From CAVSRC01 sp963781775 (GTDB taxonomy: Bacteria > Pseudomonadota > Alphaproteobacteria > Rhizobiales > Kaistiaceae), in the NCBI GenBank assembly GCA_963781775.1, contig CAWAHE010000016.1, positions 124,001 through 188,000 on the forward strand: a DNA stretch of 64,000 nucleotides. Direction: 5' to 3'. Below, piece after piece: positions 15,337-24,234 of this stretch (position 1 is its first letter; each line of letters begins with the position of its first letter). Both the position numbers and the translations under genes were made by a program. Under the pieces are notes generated by a model. The model saw nothing but the letters and a program-made list of their open reading frames with translations. It did no database searches and was not told the origin of the DNA.

Positions 15337-16965
15337 TCAGAAGACCCGGAAACGCTCGTCCTCGTCTTCCCGCCGCGGCGGGCCCGGATCGTCCGGCGCA
15401 CGCGGGATCAGCACCGCGTCAGCTGGCCGCCCTGGCTTCGATCCCGCAGGCTTCGTTTCCGGCGGCTTCGGCTCGGGCGGCTTGCTCGGGGCGACCTTGC
15501 TTTCCGGTGGAGGCGGCGCGGGCACGGCCTCCACCAGCGCGGCATTGGCGGTCGCCTGTGCTTCGGCCACCGCAGGCGTGGCGGGCGGCGCCGTCACGAT
15601 CGCCGGGATCGGCCGCACAGGCGCGGGTTCTTCGGCCCGCGTCACCGGCGCCTCGATCTCCACATGGCGCGGCGGCGGCAGGCGCACGCTCGGCGCTTTC
15701 CACTCGAAGGCATCGACCCGGCCCGACACCGGCGACACCGGCGCCCAATGCTCGAAGACCCGTCCGTCGGCGATCCACGTCGGATCGCGCGGCGCCGTCA
15801 GTGCCCGCGTCAGCCACGAGCGCACACGGCCCTGATCGCCGTTCTCGCCCTCCTCGATGTCGGCCATCAGAAGGCAGATGGCCTCGCTCGGTTCCAGGCG
15901 CACGAGTCCGCCGAGCGCGTCGCGCGCGCCCTGCCACTCGTGGGCATCGATCGCCGCGCGCGCGATCGCCATCGCGCCTTCCGCGTGGTTGGGGCGCATG
16001 TCGGCCAGACGGCGCACGCGCTTCAGCCGATCACGCGGAGAATCGCCGGGCCGCACCGCCGCATAAGCGGCGGCGATCTCCGGATGCGGCGACAGCTTCC
16101 ATGTCGCCTCCAGCGTGCGTGTCGCGCGGCGGATATCGCCGTGGCGCGTCAGCAGCCGCGCCGCCGTCACTGCCGCCGGAACCAGATCGGGCGCCAGCTT
16201 GTGTGCCTCCTGCGCCACGCTGCGCGCCTCGTCCGGCGCGCCGTCTTCCTGTTCCATCGCCTGGCCGGTCAGCAGGACCGCGCGCAGACGCCGCGCCCGG
16301 TCATGATCGATCGTGCCGGCGCTGGTGTTGGCGGCGAGCGTCGCCAGCGCCGCCTGCCATTCACCCGCCTGGCACTGGTAGTCGAACAGCGCCGTTCCCG
16401 CCCACGCCACGCGCGGCGACAGGCGCATCGCCTCGTCGGCGAAATGGCGCGCCGCCGTATGCTCGCCCTGGCGGCGTGCCTCGACGAAAAGCCCGTGCAA
16501 CCCAAGCAGGCGCGTGTCGGCCGCCTCCGACAGTGCCGTGAACGCCGAACGCGCCACGGCGCCGTCGCCGGCGATCTGCGCCGCCTGCGCCGAGAGCAGC
16601 AGCACCAGCGGCTCCTTGCCGCCGAGCAACGACTGCGATTCCTGCGCCGCCCGCCGCGCCGCGCGCATGTCGCCGGCGCCGACCGCGATCATGCCGCGGG
16701 TCAGCGCCCGATAGCCGCGATCGCGACGGCGCGCCCCGATGAAATGGCCGACCGCCTGCGGCGTCCTGACGATGGCGCGCAGGATCGCACCGACAAGCGC
16801 GATTACGGCGATGATCGCCGCGGCGCCGACCGCCGCCACCATCACCGAGGTGCGGATCTCGTAGCCTTGCCACGTGACCAGCAATTCGCCCGGCCGCTCG
16901 GCCAGCCACACGAAGCCGGCCGCCAGCAGAAACACCGCGATGACATAAAGGAGGACGCGGATCAT
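15337..16965 (-). CDS. hemY: HemY N-terminal domain protein with TPR-like repeats (heme operon)
   Basis: A 542-aa inner-membrane protein. Two N-terminal helices (about residues 3-20 and 40-65) are followed by the HemY_N region RAIVRTPQAVGHFIGARRRDRGYRALTRG and then helical repeats. The C-terminal 120 residues are Pro/Ala/Lys-rich and low complexity (PPEPKPPETKPAGSKPG). This is not protoporphyrinogen oxidase but the proteobacterial HemY of hem operons, whose exact role is unsettled. Its start overlaps the mitofilin-like gene by 4 nt, giving an operon hemC-hemD-mitofilin-hemY. Confidence 0.85.
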   Translation of the reverse strand: MIRVLLYVIAVFLLAAGFVWLAERPGELLVTWQGYEIRTSVMVAAVGAAAIIAVIALVGAILRAIVRTPQAVGHFIGARRRDRGYRALTRGMIAVGAGDMRAARRAAQESQSLLGGKEPLVLLLSAQAAQIAGDGAVARSAFTALSEAADTRLLGLHGLFVEARRQGEHTAARHFADEAMRLSPRVAWAGTALFDYQCQAGEWQAALATLAANTSAGTIDHDRARRLRAVLLTGQAMEQEDGAPDEARSVAQEAHKLAPDLVPAAVTAARLLTRHGDIRRATRTLEATWKLSPHPEIAAAYAAVRPGDSPRDRLKRVRRLADMRPNHAEGAMAIARAAIDAHEWQGARDALGGLVRLEPSEAICLLMADIEEGENGDQGRVRSWLTRALTAPRDPTWIADGRVFEHWAPVSPVSGRVDAFEWKAPSVRLPPPRHVEIEAPVTRAEEPAPVRPIPAIVTAPPATPAVAEAQATANAALVEAVPAPPPPESKVAPSKPPEPKPPETKPAGSKPGRPADAVLIPRAPDDPGPPRREDEDERFRVF

Positions 16966-18308
16966 GTCGGCCCGGCTCCCGGCTTCACCGTCGCGGCGAT
17001 CTTCTCGATGAGCGCGTCGATGTCGGCGCGGTCTTGAGCCGACGCCGCCCAGTCGGCCGATGCCTGCTTGCCGGCCTCGGGCAACGCCTCGCGCTCCTTG
17101 AGTGCCGCCTCGAAATCGCCGCCGTCGACGGCGGCGCGCATGCGCGAGACGATCGCCGGCGGATCGTTGCCGGTCACCGGACCGGCCGGCCGCACCGTCA
17201 CCAGCCCGCCGAGGCCGGCCTTGAGCCGGTCGAAGAAGCCGGCGTTGGGATCGGATTGCGTCGTCGCGCCGATGATCCGGTCGCCGACGGCCGAAAATTC
17301 CGCCGCCAGCGTCGCCCGCGTCGGCGCACCTTTCGCGGCCAGTGGCTTCAGCGCGGCGATATCGTCGGGTGCGATGCCAAGCGCCGCGGCAAGGTCGAGA
17401 TCGGTCGTGAACGGCGCGCTGCCGTCGGCCGCACGCCTGAGCGCCACCACGGCGACGGCGCGCCCGGCCAGCGCCGCCGAGTCCGTGCCGGTGTTGGACT
17501 TGGATTCCAGAGCGGCGACGCGATCCGAGAGCGTCTTGATGCTCGCCGTGGCGGCATCGATGCGGCCGGACAGCGCCGTCACCTCCGCCGAACTCGCGCC
17601 ACCATCACTGCCAGCGGCGCTGCCGCCGCCTGCCTCGAGGGCTGCGACCCGCGCCGCAAGCGCCGCCAGATCGTCATGGGTGGCGCCGGCATCGACCTTC
17701 GCCGACAGCGCCGTGAGCTGATCGCTCAGCGCGGTCAGATCGCTCTTCCCCGCCAGATCGCCCTGTGCCGTCTCCAGTTGGGCGACGCGTTGCGTCAGGC
17801 CGTCGAAAGCACTCTTTGCCGGCAGGCCATCGGCCACCATCTCAAGCGCGGAGAGACGCCGGTCGAAGCCGGCCACCGCATCGCTCGCCGCCTTGGCCTG
17901 ATCGGCCGCCTGAAGCGCGGCCGAGCGTCCGGGCGACGGCAGCAGGCCGATCCCCTGCAAAGCCAGCAGCACGACCAGCGCAAGGATGCCACCCGCCGCG
18001 CCGGCCAGGGCCAGCCGCGTCCAGCTATCATCGCTGCCGATCGGGCTTGCCCCCGGCGGCCGCGTCGGGCGCGGCGGCTCGGATTTTGTGCGTCCGCTGC
18101 TTTCGCTTGGCGGCGCAGCCGGCTCTGGCGGCGGCGTTGCCGAAGCAGGCGCAGACGCAGGCGCTTCCGGCTTCGGTTCGGCCTTGTCGGCCGCAACCCG
18201 CTCCGCGGTCAGGTCGATGGTGACCGGCGGGCTCTTGCGCCGATCGCCCCCGCGCCGCCGCTCGCCCGCCTCCTTGCCGTCTTTTGCTTCGTCGCTTTCC
18301 GCAGCCAT
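16962..18308 (-). CDS. Mitofilin-family protein (COG4223, alphaproteobacterial Mic60-like)
   Basis: A 448-aa protein: a charged, Pro/Ala-rich cytoplasmic N-terminus (1-95), one membrane helix (98-123), a long coiled-coil region (130-290) with repeats such as LSALEMVADGL and VAALEAGGG, and a C-terminal mitofilin-like domain. Alphaproteobacterial Mic60 homologs encoded beside hem genes are reported to shape intracytoplasmic membranes, as Mic60 does in cristae. ATG 18308 is chosen; a GTG at 18377 overlapping the hemD stop is an alternative. Downstream it is coupled to hemY by a 4-nt overlap. Confidence 0.8.
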   Translation of the reverse strand: MAAESDEAKDGKEAGERRRGGDRRKSPPVTIDLTAERVAADKAEPKPEAPASAPASATPPPEPAAPPSESSGRTKSEPPRPTRPPGASPIGSDDSWTRLALAGAAGGILALVVLLALQGIGLLPSPGRSAALQAADQAKAASDAVAGFDRRLSALEMVADGLPAKSAFDGLTQRVAQLETAQGDLAGKSDLTALSDQLTALSAKVDAGATHDDLAALAARVAALEAGGGSAAGSDGGASSAEVTALSGRIDAATASIKTLSDRVAALESKSNTGTDSAALAGRAVAVVALRRAADGSAPFTTDLDLAAALGIAPDDIAALKPLAAKGAPTRATLAAEFSAVGDRIIGATTQSDPNAGFFDRLKAGLGGLVTVRPAGPVTGNDPPAIVSRMRAAVDGGDFEAALKEREALPEAGKQASADWAASAQDRADIDALIEKIAATVKPGAGPT

Positions 18309-18373
18309 TCCTGCCTCGCCGGGCTCCGCTGCCCTGCCCTTACAATACAGGCTTATCGCGATGCGGCCACCGC

Positions 18374-19069
18374 TCACGCCGCCGGAATCAACGCCAGCAG
18401 GCTCGCTTCGTTCGGCGCGGATGCGATGCGCACAGCCGAAGCCAGCCCGGCCAGCGGCGCCGCCACCTGTTCCGACAGGACAAAGGCGTTCGCCAGATTG
18501 ATGGGCGTCTTCGCCACGAGGTCGCGAAATGCCTCCGCCGTCCGCCGCGAATAGAACAGCGCCCCATCGATCTCGCCGGCTGTCAGGGCCGCCATGACCG
18601 GCGCGTTCAGCCGTATCGCCGTCTCGGCGCGATACGCCTCCACCACACGCACGTCGTAGCCGTCCGCCGCCAGATCATCGGCAAGGCTGCCGGAACGATC
18701 CCGCGCCGCCGGGTAGAGGATCGGTCCCGCGCCCTGCGCCACGACCGTCACCAGGGCGGCGAGCGCCGCCGCGTCGCCGCCGCCGACCCGCACGTCATGG
18801 AACCCGGCCTCGCGCGCGACTTCGGCCGTCATGTCGCCGACCGCCAGCACGGGTACGTCGCGCCACGCCGCCGACTGCGGCCAGCGCACCAGCGCCCGCA
18901 CCCCGTTGCCGCTGGTGACGAGCAATGCCGCGGGCCGGGGCAGATCGGCCGGCGGCTCGGCGAATACGATGGTGAGCAGCGGCGCGACCGTCACCGTGTG
19001 ACCCAGCGCGGTGAGCCGCCGCGCCGTCTCCTGCGCATCAGGCTCAGGTCGCGTCACCAGCAGATGCAT
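18374..19069 (-). CDS. hemD: Uroporphyrinogen-III synthase
   Basis: A 231-aa protein of the divergent HemD family, which cyclises hydroxymethylbilane to uroporphyrinogen III. Typical features are VTRPEPDAQETARRLTALGH at the N-terminus, LVTSGNGVRAL, VGDMTAEVAREAGF and LYPAARDRSG at the domain crossover, and FYSRRTAEAF near the C-terminus. It lies 5 bases downstream of hemC, as is common in alphaproteobacteria, which supports the call despite low sequence conservation in the family. Confidence 0.9.
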   Translation of the reverse strand: MHLLVTRPEPDAQETARRLTALGHTVTVAPLLTIVFAEPPADLPRPAALLVTSGNGVRALVRWPQSAAWRDVPVLAVGDMTAEVAREAGFHDVRVGGGDAAALAALVTVVAQGAGPILYPAARDRSGSLADDLAADGYDVRVVEAYRAETAIRLNAPVMAALTAGEIDGALFYSRRTAEAFRDLVAKTPINLANAFVLSEQVAAPLAGLASAVRIASAPNEASLLALIPAA

Positions 19070-19074
19070 GGCGG

Positions 19075-20001
19075 TCAGGCCGCGAAGAAATCGGGACCGC
19101 CGGCGCGCGCGAGTTCCGCCCCCGCGTCGGCGCCCAGCCGCTCGGCATCGGCGACGCCACCGCGTCGCTCGACCGTGTGCGCCATCGAACCGTCGGGCTT
19201 CACGATGATCCCGCGAAAGCGCAGGGAATCGCCATCAATCTCGGCAAGACCGCCGATCGGCGTGCGGCACGAGCCGTCGAGCACGGCGAGAAAGGCGCGC
19301 TCGGCCATGAGCGCGACCGAGGTGGCGCGATGATCGATGCGCCCGAGACGCTCCAGCGTCGCCGCCTCGCCGCTGCGCGCCGTGATGGCGATGGCGCCCT
19401 GTCCCGGCGCCGGCAGCCAATCGTCGGTCGACAGGAAACTCATCGCGCGCGCCGAAAGCCCGAGCCGCGCCAGGCCGGCGGCGGCCAGGATCGTGGCGTC
19501 GGCCTCGCCCTCGTCGAGCTTGCGCAGGCGCGTCTCGACATTGCCGCGCATCGGCACGATGCGGAGGTCGGGTCTCAGTCTGAGCGCCAGCGCGCCCCGC
19601 CTCAGCGACGACGTGCCGACCTTGGCGGCGTTCGGCAGATCGCGCAGCGTCGCTGCATCGTGCGAGAGGAAGGCGTCGCGAAAATCGGCGCGCGGCATGC
19701 AGGCGGCGATGACGATGCCATCAGGCAGTGCCGTCGGCAGGTCCTTGGCCGAATGGACCGCGAGATCGATCCGTCCGGCGAGCAGCGCCTCGTCGATCTC
19801 CTTGGTGAACAGCCCCTTGCCGCCGGCCTCGGCGAGCGGGCGGTCGGTGATGCGGTCGCCGGTCGTGCGGATCGGCAGCACGCTCACCGGCAATTGGGGT
19901 GTCGCCAGCGCCTGGCGCACGGCTTCTGCCTGAACCAGCGCCAGTGGACTGCCGCGCGTTCCGAGCATCATGGTGGCGGTGCGTGTGTCGGCCGATTGCA
20001 A
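19075..20001 (-). CDS. hemC: Porphobilinogen deaminase (hydroxymethylbilane synthase)
   Basis: A 308-aa enzyme joining four porphobilinogens into hydroxymethylbilane. LGTRGSPLALVQAE, GGKGLFTKEID, VHSAKDLPT, GTSSLRRGAL (cofactor-binding Arg) and DGSCRTPIGG, whose Cys carries the dipyrromethane cofactor, are all present. The start is uncertain: TTG at 20001 gives MQSADTRTATMM, while ATG at 19971 would remove ten residues. Divergent from tsaD; first gene of the heme operon. Confidence 0.95.
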   Translation of the reverse strand: MQSADTRTATMMLGTRGSPLALVQAEAVRQALATPQLPVSVLPIRTTGDRITDRPLAEAGGKGLFTKEIDEALLAGRIDLAVHSAKDLPTALPDGIVIAACMPRADFRDAFLSHDAATLRDLPNAAKVGTSSLRRGALALRLRPDLRIVPMRGNVETRLRKLDEGEADATILAAAGLARLGLSARAMSFLSTDDWLPAPGQGAIAITARSGEAATLERLGRIDHRATSVALMAERAFLAVLDGSCRTPIGGLAEIDGDSLRFRGIIVKPDGSMAHTVERRGGVADAERLGADAGAELARAGGPDFFAA

Positions 20002-20103
20002 GGCGGGCTGTCCGGGTGTTAGGGGCTTTGCGGGTCCACTTTATTGGCCGATCCGGCCCGCGTAGGCGAGGCCCAAAATACCGAAATTCACGCGGATCAG
20101 GCG

Positions 20104-21177
20104 ATGATCGTCCTTGGCATCGAGACCAGTTGCGACGAAACCGCCGCCGCGTTGGTCGAGCGCACCGATGACGGCACGGGCCGAATCCTTTCCGATATCG
20201 TCCTGTCGCAGGTCGCCGACCACGCCGCTTTCGGCGGCGTCGTGCCGGAAATCGCCGCCCGCGCCCATGTCGAGGCGCTCGACGGCGTCGTTCGCGCCGC
20301 GCTCAAGCAGGCCGGCAGAGGCTTCTCCGACATCGACGCGGTCGCCGCCACCGCCGGCCCCGGCCTCATCGGCGGCGTGCTCGTCGGGCTGACCACGGCC
20401 AAGGCCATCGCGCTGGCCGCCGCCAGGCCGATGATCGCGGTCAATCACCTCGAAGGCCACGCGCTCACGGCTCGTCTGACCGACGATATTGCGTTTCCCT
20501 ATCTTCTGCTGCTGGTCTCCGGCGGCCACAGCCAGTTCGTCGCGGTGGAAGACGTCGGCCGCTACCACCGTCTCGGCTCGACCATCGACGACGCCCTCGG
20601 CGAGGCCTTCGACAAGGCCGCCAAACTGCTCGGCCTGCCCTATCCCGGCGGCCCCGCCGTCGAGCAGGCGGCGAAGACCGGCGATCCGAAACGCTTCGCC
20701 CTGCCGCGCCCGCTGATCGACCGGCCGGGCGCCGATTTCTCCTTCTCCGGCCTGAAGACCGCCGTGCGTCTTGCCGCCGAAGCCGCCGCCCCGCTTTCCG
20801 ACCAGGACGTCGCCGACCTCTGCGCCTCCTTCCAGATGGCGGTTACCGACATCGTCGCCAACCGCGCCGACCATGCGATGCGCGCCTTCCGCGACAATCA
20901 CGACGGACCGCATGTCCTCGTCGTTGCCGGCGGTGTTGCCGCCAATGAGGCGCTCCGCGCCGCGCTCCGCGAGGCCGCCACCCGCCACGGCTTCCGCTTG
21001 GTCGCGCCGCCGGCGCGGCTCTGCTCCGACAATGCCGTCATGATCGCCTGGGCCGGCGCCGAACGCTTTGCGCGCGGCTTGACCGATACGCTCGACGTCG
21101 CCGCGCGCCCGCGCTGGCCGCTCGACGAACTGTCCGCGCCAAAGCTCGGCAGCGGCAACAAGGGCACCCGCGCATGA
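20104..21177 (+). CDS. tsaD: tRNA N6-adenosine threonylcarbamoyltransferase
   Basis: A 357-aa ASKHA-fold enzyme that transfers the threonylcarbamoyl group to A37 of ANN-decoding tRNAs with TsaB and TsaE. The N-terminal IVLGIETSCDETAAALV, the metal site HLEGH, LLLLVSGGHSQF and CSDNAVMIAWAG are diagnostic. ATG 20104 begins at the conserved strand; an upstream ATG would add 20 unrelated residues. The stop overlaps the next gene by 4 nt. Confidence 0.95.
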   Translation: MIVLGIETSCDETAAALVERTDDGTGRILSDIVLSQVADHAAFGGVVPEIAARAHVEALDGVVRAALKQAGRGFSDIDAVAATAGPGLIGGVLVGLTTAKAIALAAARPMIAVNHLEGHALTARLTDDIAFPYLLLLVSGGHSQFVAVEDVGRYHRLGSTIDDALGEAFDKAAKLLGLPYPGGPAVEQAAKTGDPKRFALPRPLIDRPGADFSFSGLKTAVRLAAEAAAPLSDQDVADLCASFQMAVTDIVANRADHAMRAFRDNHDGPHVLVVAGGVAANEALRAALREAATRHGFRLVAPPARLCSDNAVMIAWAGAERFARGLTDTLDVAARPRWPLDELSAPKLGSGNKGTRA

Positions 21178-21635
21178 TCGCCCTTCCCGAACGGCACCGG
21201 CTGAAGGCATACGGCTACGTCGTCGCGCGCGGACAGCTGCTCGTCTTTCGCGAGCCGGAATTTCCCGAGGTCGGGATTCAGGTGCCAGGCGGCACGCTCG
21301 AGCCCGGCGAGACCCCCGAGATCGGCGTGGTGCGCGAACTGACCGAGGAACTTGGCCGCACCGATTTCGACGTTCGCGATCTGGTGGCCACGCAACGCTT
21401 CGCCTTCGACAAGGACGGCACGCGCCACGTCCACGACCGTCACTACTTCCACGTCGAACCGCAAACGGCGTGGCCGGCGGCGTGGACGCATGCCGATGAG
21501 ACACCGGATCTCGGCGGTCCGCCGGTCCATATGGAATTCTTCTGGATCGGCCTCACCGACCCGTCGGTCTCGCTCTTTGCCGGACATGGCGAGGCCTTGC
21601 CGAAACTGAGACGCCTTGTCGGGGTCGGGTCATGA
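21174..21635 (+). CDS. NUDIX hydrolase
   Basis: A 153-aa single-domain hydrolase with a complete Nudix box: GGTLEPGETPE then VVRELTEELG (Gx5Ex7REUxEExGU), starting near residue 40. It would cleave a nucleoside diphosphate linked to another moiety; the substrate is unknown. It is overlapped by 4 nt on both sides (tsaD and gpsA), so the three are translationally coupled. Confidence 0.85.
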   Translation: MIALPERHRLKAYGYVVARGQLLVFREPEFPEVGIQVPGGTLEPGETPEIGVVRELTEELGRTDFDVRDLVATQRFAFDKDGTRHVHDRHYFHVEPQTAWPAAWTHADETPDLGGPPVHMEFFWIGLTDPSVSLFAGHGEALPKLRRLVGVGS

Positions 21636-22612
21636 TCGAATCCATCGGCATCATCGGCGGCGGCGCCTGGGGCACGGCATTGGCGCTGACCGCGCACCGC
21701 GCCGGCCGCACCGTGCGCATCTGGGCGCGCGACCGCGCCACCGTCGAAGCCATCGACGAGCGCCACGAGAACCCGCGGTACCTGCCCGGCGTCCGCCTCG
21801 AACACGTCCCGGCGACCGATAGCCTGTCGGTGGCGCTGCGCGCCGACGCCATCGTGCTGGCCGTGCCGGCGCAGGCGATCCGCGCCGTCGCCGCGTCCGC
21901 CGCGCCCTACATCCCGCAGGACACGCCGCTGATCGTCGCCGCCAAGGGACTGGAGCGCGACACCGACAAGCGCCTCACAGAAGTCGTCGCCGAAGTCGCG
22001 CCGCAGACTATCGCCGCCGTTCTATCCGGCCCCGGCTTCGCCGCCGACGTGGCGCGCGGCTTGCCCACCGCCGTCACCATCGCGGCGGCGGACGAGGCGT
22101 TGGCACTGTCGCTCTGCCGCGCCTTCGCCAGCCCGGCGTTCCGTCCCTATGCCGAGACCGACGTGACCGGCGTCGAGATCGGCGGCGCGGTCAAGAACGT
22201 GCTCGCCATCGCCGCCGGCATCGTCGCCGGCCGGGAACTTGGCGCCAGCGCGCTCGCCGCGCTGGTCGCCCGCGCCTTCGCCGAACTTCGCCGCCTTGGC
22301 GAAACGATGGGCGCGCGCGCCGATACGCTGATGGGCCTCTCCGGCCTTGGCGATCTGGTGCTCACCTGCTCCGGCCCGCAATCGCGCAACTTCGCCTACG
22401 GTCTCCATCTCGGCCGCGGCGGCGACCCGGCCGACCCGCACGCGCTCGCCGAGGGCATCGCGACGGCCGCCGTCGCCCGCGACCTCGCGCGCCGCCACAA
22501 GGTTTCCGCGCCGATCGTCGACGCCGTTGCCGCCATCGTCGACGGCAACCTCGCCATCGACGCCGCCATCGACGGCCTCATGTCGCGACCGCTCCGCTTT
22601 GAAGCGGACTAG
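21632..22612 (+). CDS. gpsA: Glycerol-3-phosphate dehydrogenase [NAD(P)+]
   Basis: A 326-aa enzyme reducing dihydroxyacetone phosphate to sn-glycerol-3-phosphate for phospholipid synthesis. The N-terminal GIIGGGAWGTALALTAHRAG is the NAD(P) fold. VAAKGLERDTDKRLTEV, VLSGPGFAADVARGLPTAVT, EIGGAVKNVLAIAAGIVAG (catalytic Lys) and GLSGLGDLVLTC are all present. Its TAG stop overlaps the stop of the lytic transglycosylase on the other strand (CTAG). Confidence 0.95.
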   Translation: MIESIGIIGGGAWGTALALTAHRAGRTVRIWARDRATVEAIDERHENPRYLPGVRLEHVPATDSLSVALRADAIVLAVPAQAIRAVAASAAPYIPQDTPLIVAAKGLERDTDKRLTEVVAEVAPQTIAAVLSGPGFAADVARGLPTAVTIAAADEALALSLCRAFASPAFRPYAETDVTGVEIGGAVKNVLAIAAGIVAGRELGASALAALVARAFAELRRLGETMGARADTLMGLSGLGDLVLTCSGPQSRNFAYGLHLGRGGDPADPHALAEGIATAAVARDLARRHKVSAPIVDAVAAIVDGNLAIDAAIDGLMSRPLRFEAD

Positions 22613-23496
22613 CGCGCGTTCTTGACCACGACGCAGGCCCCGCCGGCCTTGTGGAGATCGTCGCAAAGCGCGCTGGCTTCGTCGCGCGTCGCGGCCGGCA
22701 GGCGGATCGCATAGAAGGGAGCCCGGCCCCGGCTCGCCATCACCGAGCGCAGCACGAGCGGCGGGCGGTCGCCGATCAGCTTGTCGAAGCGCCGTTGCAG
22801 CGCGCTGTAGCTCGCCATCGCCCGCGCCTGCGAGAAGTTGCCGGCAACCTGCACGCCCCATGGCGACCACGGCGCCGAGGCGATGCTCGCCGGCACCGCC
22901 GCCGAACCAGCACCGGGCTTCGCCAGGATCGCGGCAATCTCGGCGCATGTCGTGCGCTTTGCTTTCGTCGGCGCGGCAGCCGCGCCGGCCAGGTCCGCCT
23001 TCCAGTCCTCCGCCCCGCGCCCGGTGATGAAGTAAACGTATTCCTGCGTCTCCCATGGCAGGCCGCGATCGCCCGCCATCCAGTCGGTGACACGCTGCTC
23101 GCCGGCATTGTAGGCCGCCGCCGCGAGGCCGAGATTGCCGAACTGCCCGGCGAGATCGTCAAGATATTCGGCCGAGGCGGGGATCGCCTTGCGCGGGTCG
23201 AACGGATCGGCGAGACCGCGGAGCGCCGCCGTGCCCGGCATGAACTGCGCGATGCCCTGCGCGCCTTTCGGGCTGACGGCATCGGCAAGGAAGCGGCTCT
23301 CGCGCCAGACGAGACGCGTGAAAAAGTCCACCGGAAGGCTGTTCCGCGCCGCCGCCGCATCGATCAGCTCGCAGACCGTATCCCCGTCGCTCGCCTTCGG
23401 TGGTGCGGCGAATTCGTCCTGCGCCCGCGCGACACCTCCCGCGCTGGCAAACAGGCACGCCAGAAATCCGATCAGGAACGCCGGTTTGCCGGTCAT
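22609..23496 (-). CDS. Secreted lytic transglycosylase with C-terminal SPOR-like domain
   Basis: A 295-aa protein: signal peptide (1-25, FLIGFLACLFASAGGVARAQ), a goose-lysozyme-type transglycosylase domain (about 40-175) and a C-terminal SPOR-like domain (about 215-290, beginning WGVQVAGNFSQARAM). The catalytic Glu is in VWRESRF; SPKGAQGIAQFMPGTA and AAAYNAGEQRV are the next family motifs. It would cleave the glycan strand of peptidoglycan, and the SPOR domain would direct it to denuded glycan at division sites. The start is the ATG before the signal peptide. Confidence 0.9.
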   Translation of the reverse strand: MTGKPAFLIGFLACLFASAGGVARAQDEFAAPPKASDGDTVCELIDAAAARNSLPVDFFTRLVWRESRFLADAVSPKGAQGIAQFMPGTAALRGLADPFDPRKAIPASAEYLDDLAGQFGNLGLAAAAYNAGEQRVTDWMAGDRGLPWETQEYVYFITGRGAEDWKADLAGAAAAPTKAKRTTCAEIAAILAKPGAGSAAVPASIASAPWSPWGVQVAGNFSQARAMASYSALQRRFDKLIGDRPPLVLRSVMASRGRAPFYAIRLPAATRDEASALCDDLHKAGGACVVVKNAR

Positions 23497-23667
23497 TCGC
23501 TTGTCCGCGATTCTCTCCGATGCACGATATGAGTCTTCACCGCCGGAATGGCAAAACCATGCCGCATTGTCGCGCGGACTGACGTGCGCGGAGCCGCCTG
23601 CACCATATGGACGCGAACCCGCTCTCCTCTTAACGTCCGGGCCGGCGAGACCTCGGGAGATGCGACG

Positions 23668-24081
23668 ATGGGTTACTGGTTGTTCAAGTCGGAGCCGGGA
23701 TCGTGGTCCTGGGACCAGCAGGTGAAGGCCGGCAAGGCCGGCACCGAGTGGACCGGGGTGCGCAACTTCACCGCGCGCAACAACATGCGCGCCATGAAGA
23801 AGGGCGACCGCGGCTTCTTTTACCACTCCGGCGAAGGCAAGGAGATCGTCGGCATCGTGACGGTCGTCAGGGAAGCCCATCCCGAGACCGGCGCGCCCGA
23901 CTGGGAATGCGTCGACATCGCCGCCGTCGAGCCCGTGCCGAAACCGGTGACGCTCGCCGCCGTCAAGGCCGACAAGAAGCTCGCCGGCATGGCGCTGGTC
24001 AAACTGTCGCGCCTGTCGGTGCAGCCGGTCACCGATGCCGAATGGAAGCTCGTCTGCAAGATGGCCGGCATCGCCCCCTGA
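23668..24081 (+). CDS. EVE domain-containing protein
   Basis: A 137-aa protein that is one EVE domain from end to end. The hallmarks are MGYWLFKSEPGSWSWDQQ, WTGVRNFTARNNMRAMKKGDRGFFYHS and the closing LVKLSRLSVQPVTDAEW. EVE domains bind modified nucleobases in DNA or RNA (PUA/YTH-like fold). In alphaproteobacteria a free-standing EVE gene in this gpsA/acs neighbourhood is common, so I see it as housekeeping rather than defence. ATG 23668 follows GGGAGA. Confidence 0.9.
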   Translation: MGYWLFKSEPGSWSWDQQVKAGKAGTEWTGVRNFTARNNMRAMKKGDRGFFYHSGEGKEIVGIVTVVREAHPETGAPDWECVDIAAVEPVPKPVTLAAVKADKKLAGMALVKLSRLSVQPVTDAEWKLVCKMAGIAP

Positions 24082-24234
24082 CGACCGCTTCCGGCGGTGT
24101 TTCCGACATCGACGGTTCGCACCAGCGCGGCAGAAAGGTGCCGGTAGCGGAAATCGGGCCTCAAAGGATCGAACGAAATAACCGTCGCCTGCGCGAGCGA
24201 CGGCGCGCATGCCGAATGGTAGTGGTGATCCCGG

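Noticed and set aside
15297..15401. Extended N-terminus of the SLOG-SLATT-like protein from GTG 15401.
   Set aside because: Adds 35 Arg-rich residues, overlaps the end of hemY, and lacks a ribosome site; TTG 15296 with GGAG is better.
15337..16965. Naming hemY as protoporphyrinogen oxidase.
   Set aside because: No FAD-binding motif; two N-terminal membrane helices and TPR-like repeats identify the other protein of that name.
23668..24081. EVE-domain gene as an antiphage component.
   Set aside because: Free-standing EVE genes at this gpsA/acs neighbourhood are usual in alphaproteobacteria; no restriction or defence partner.
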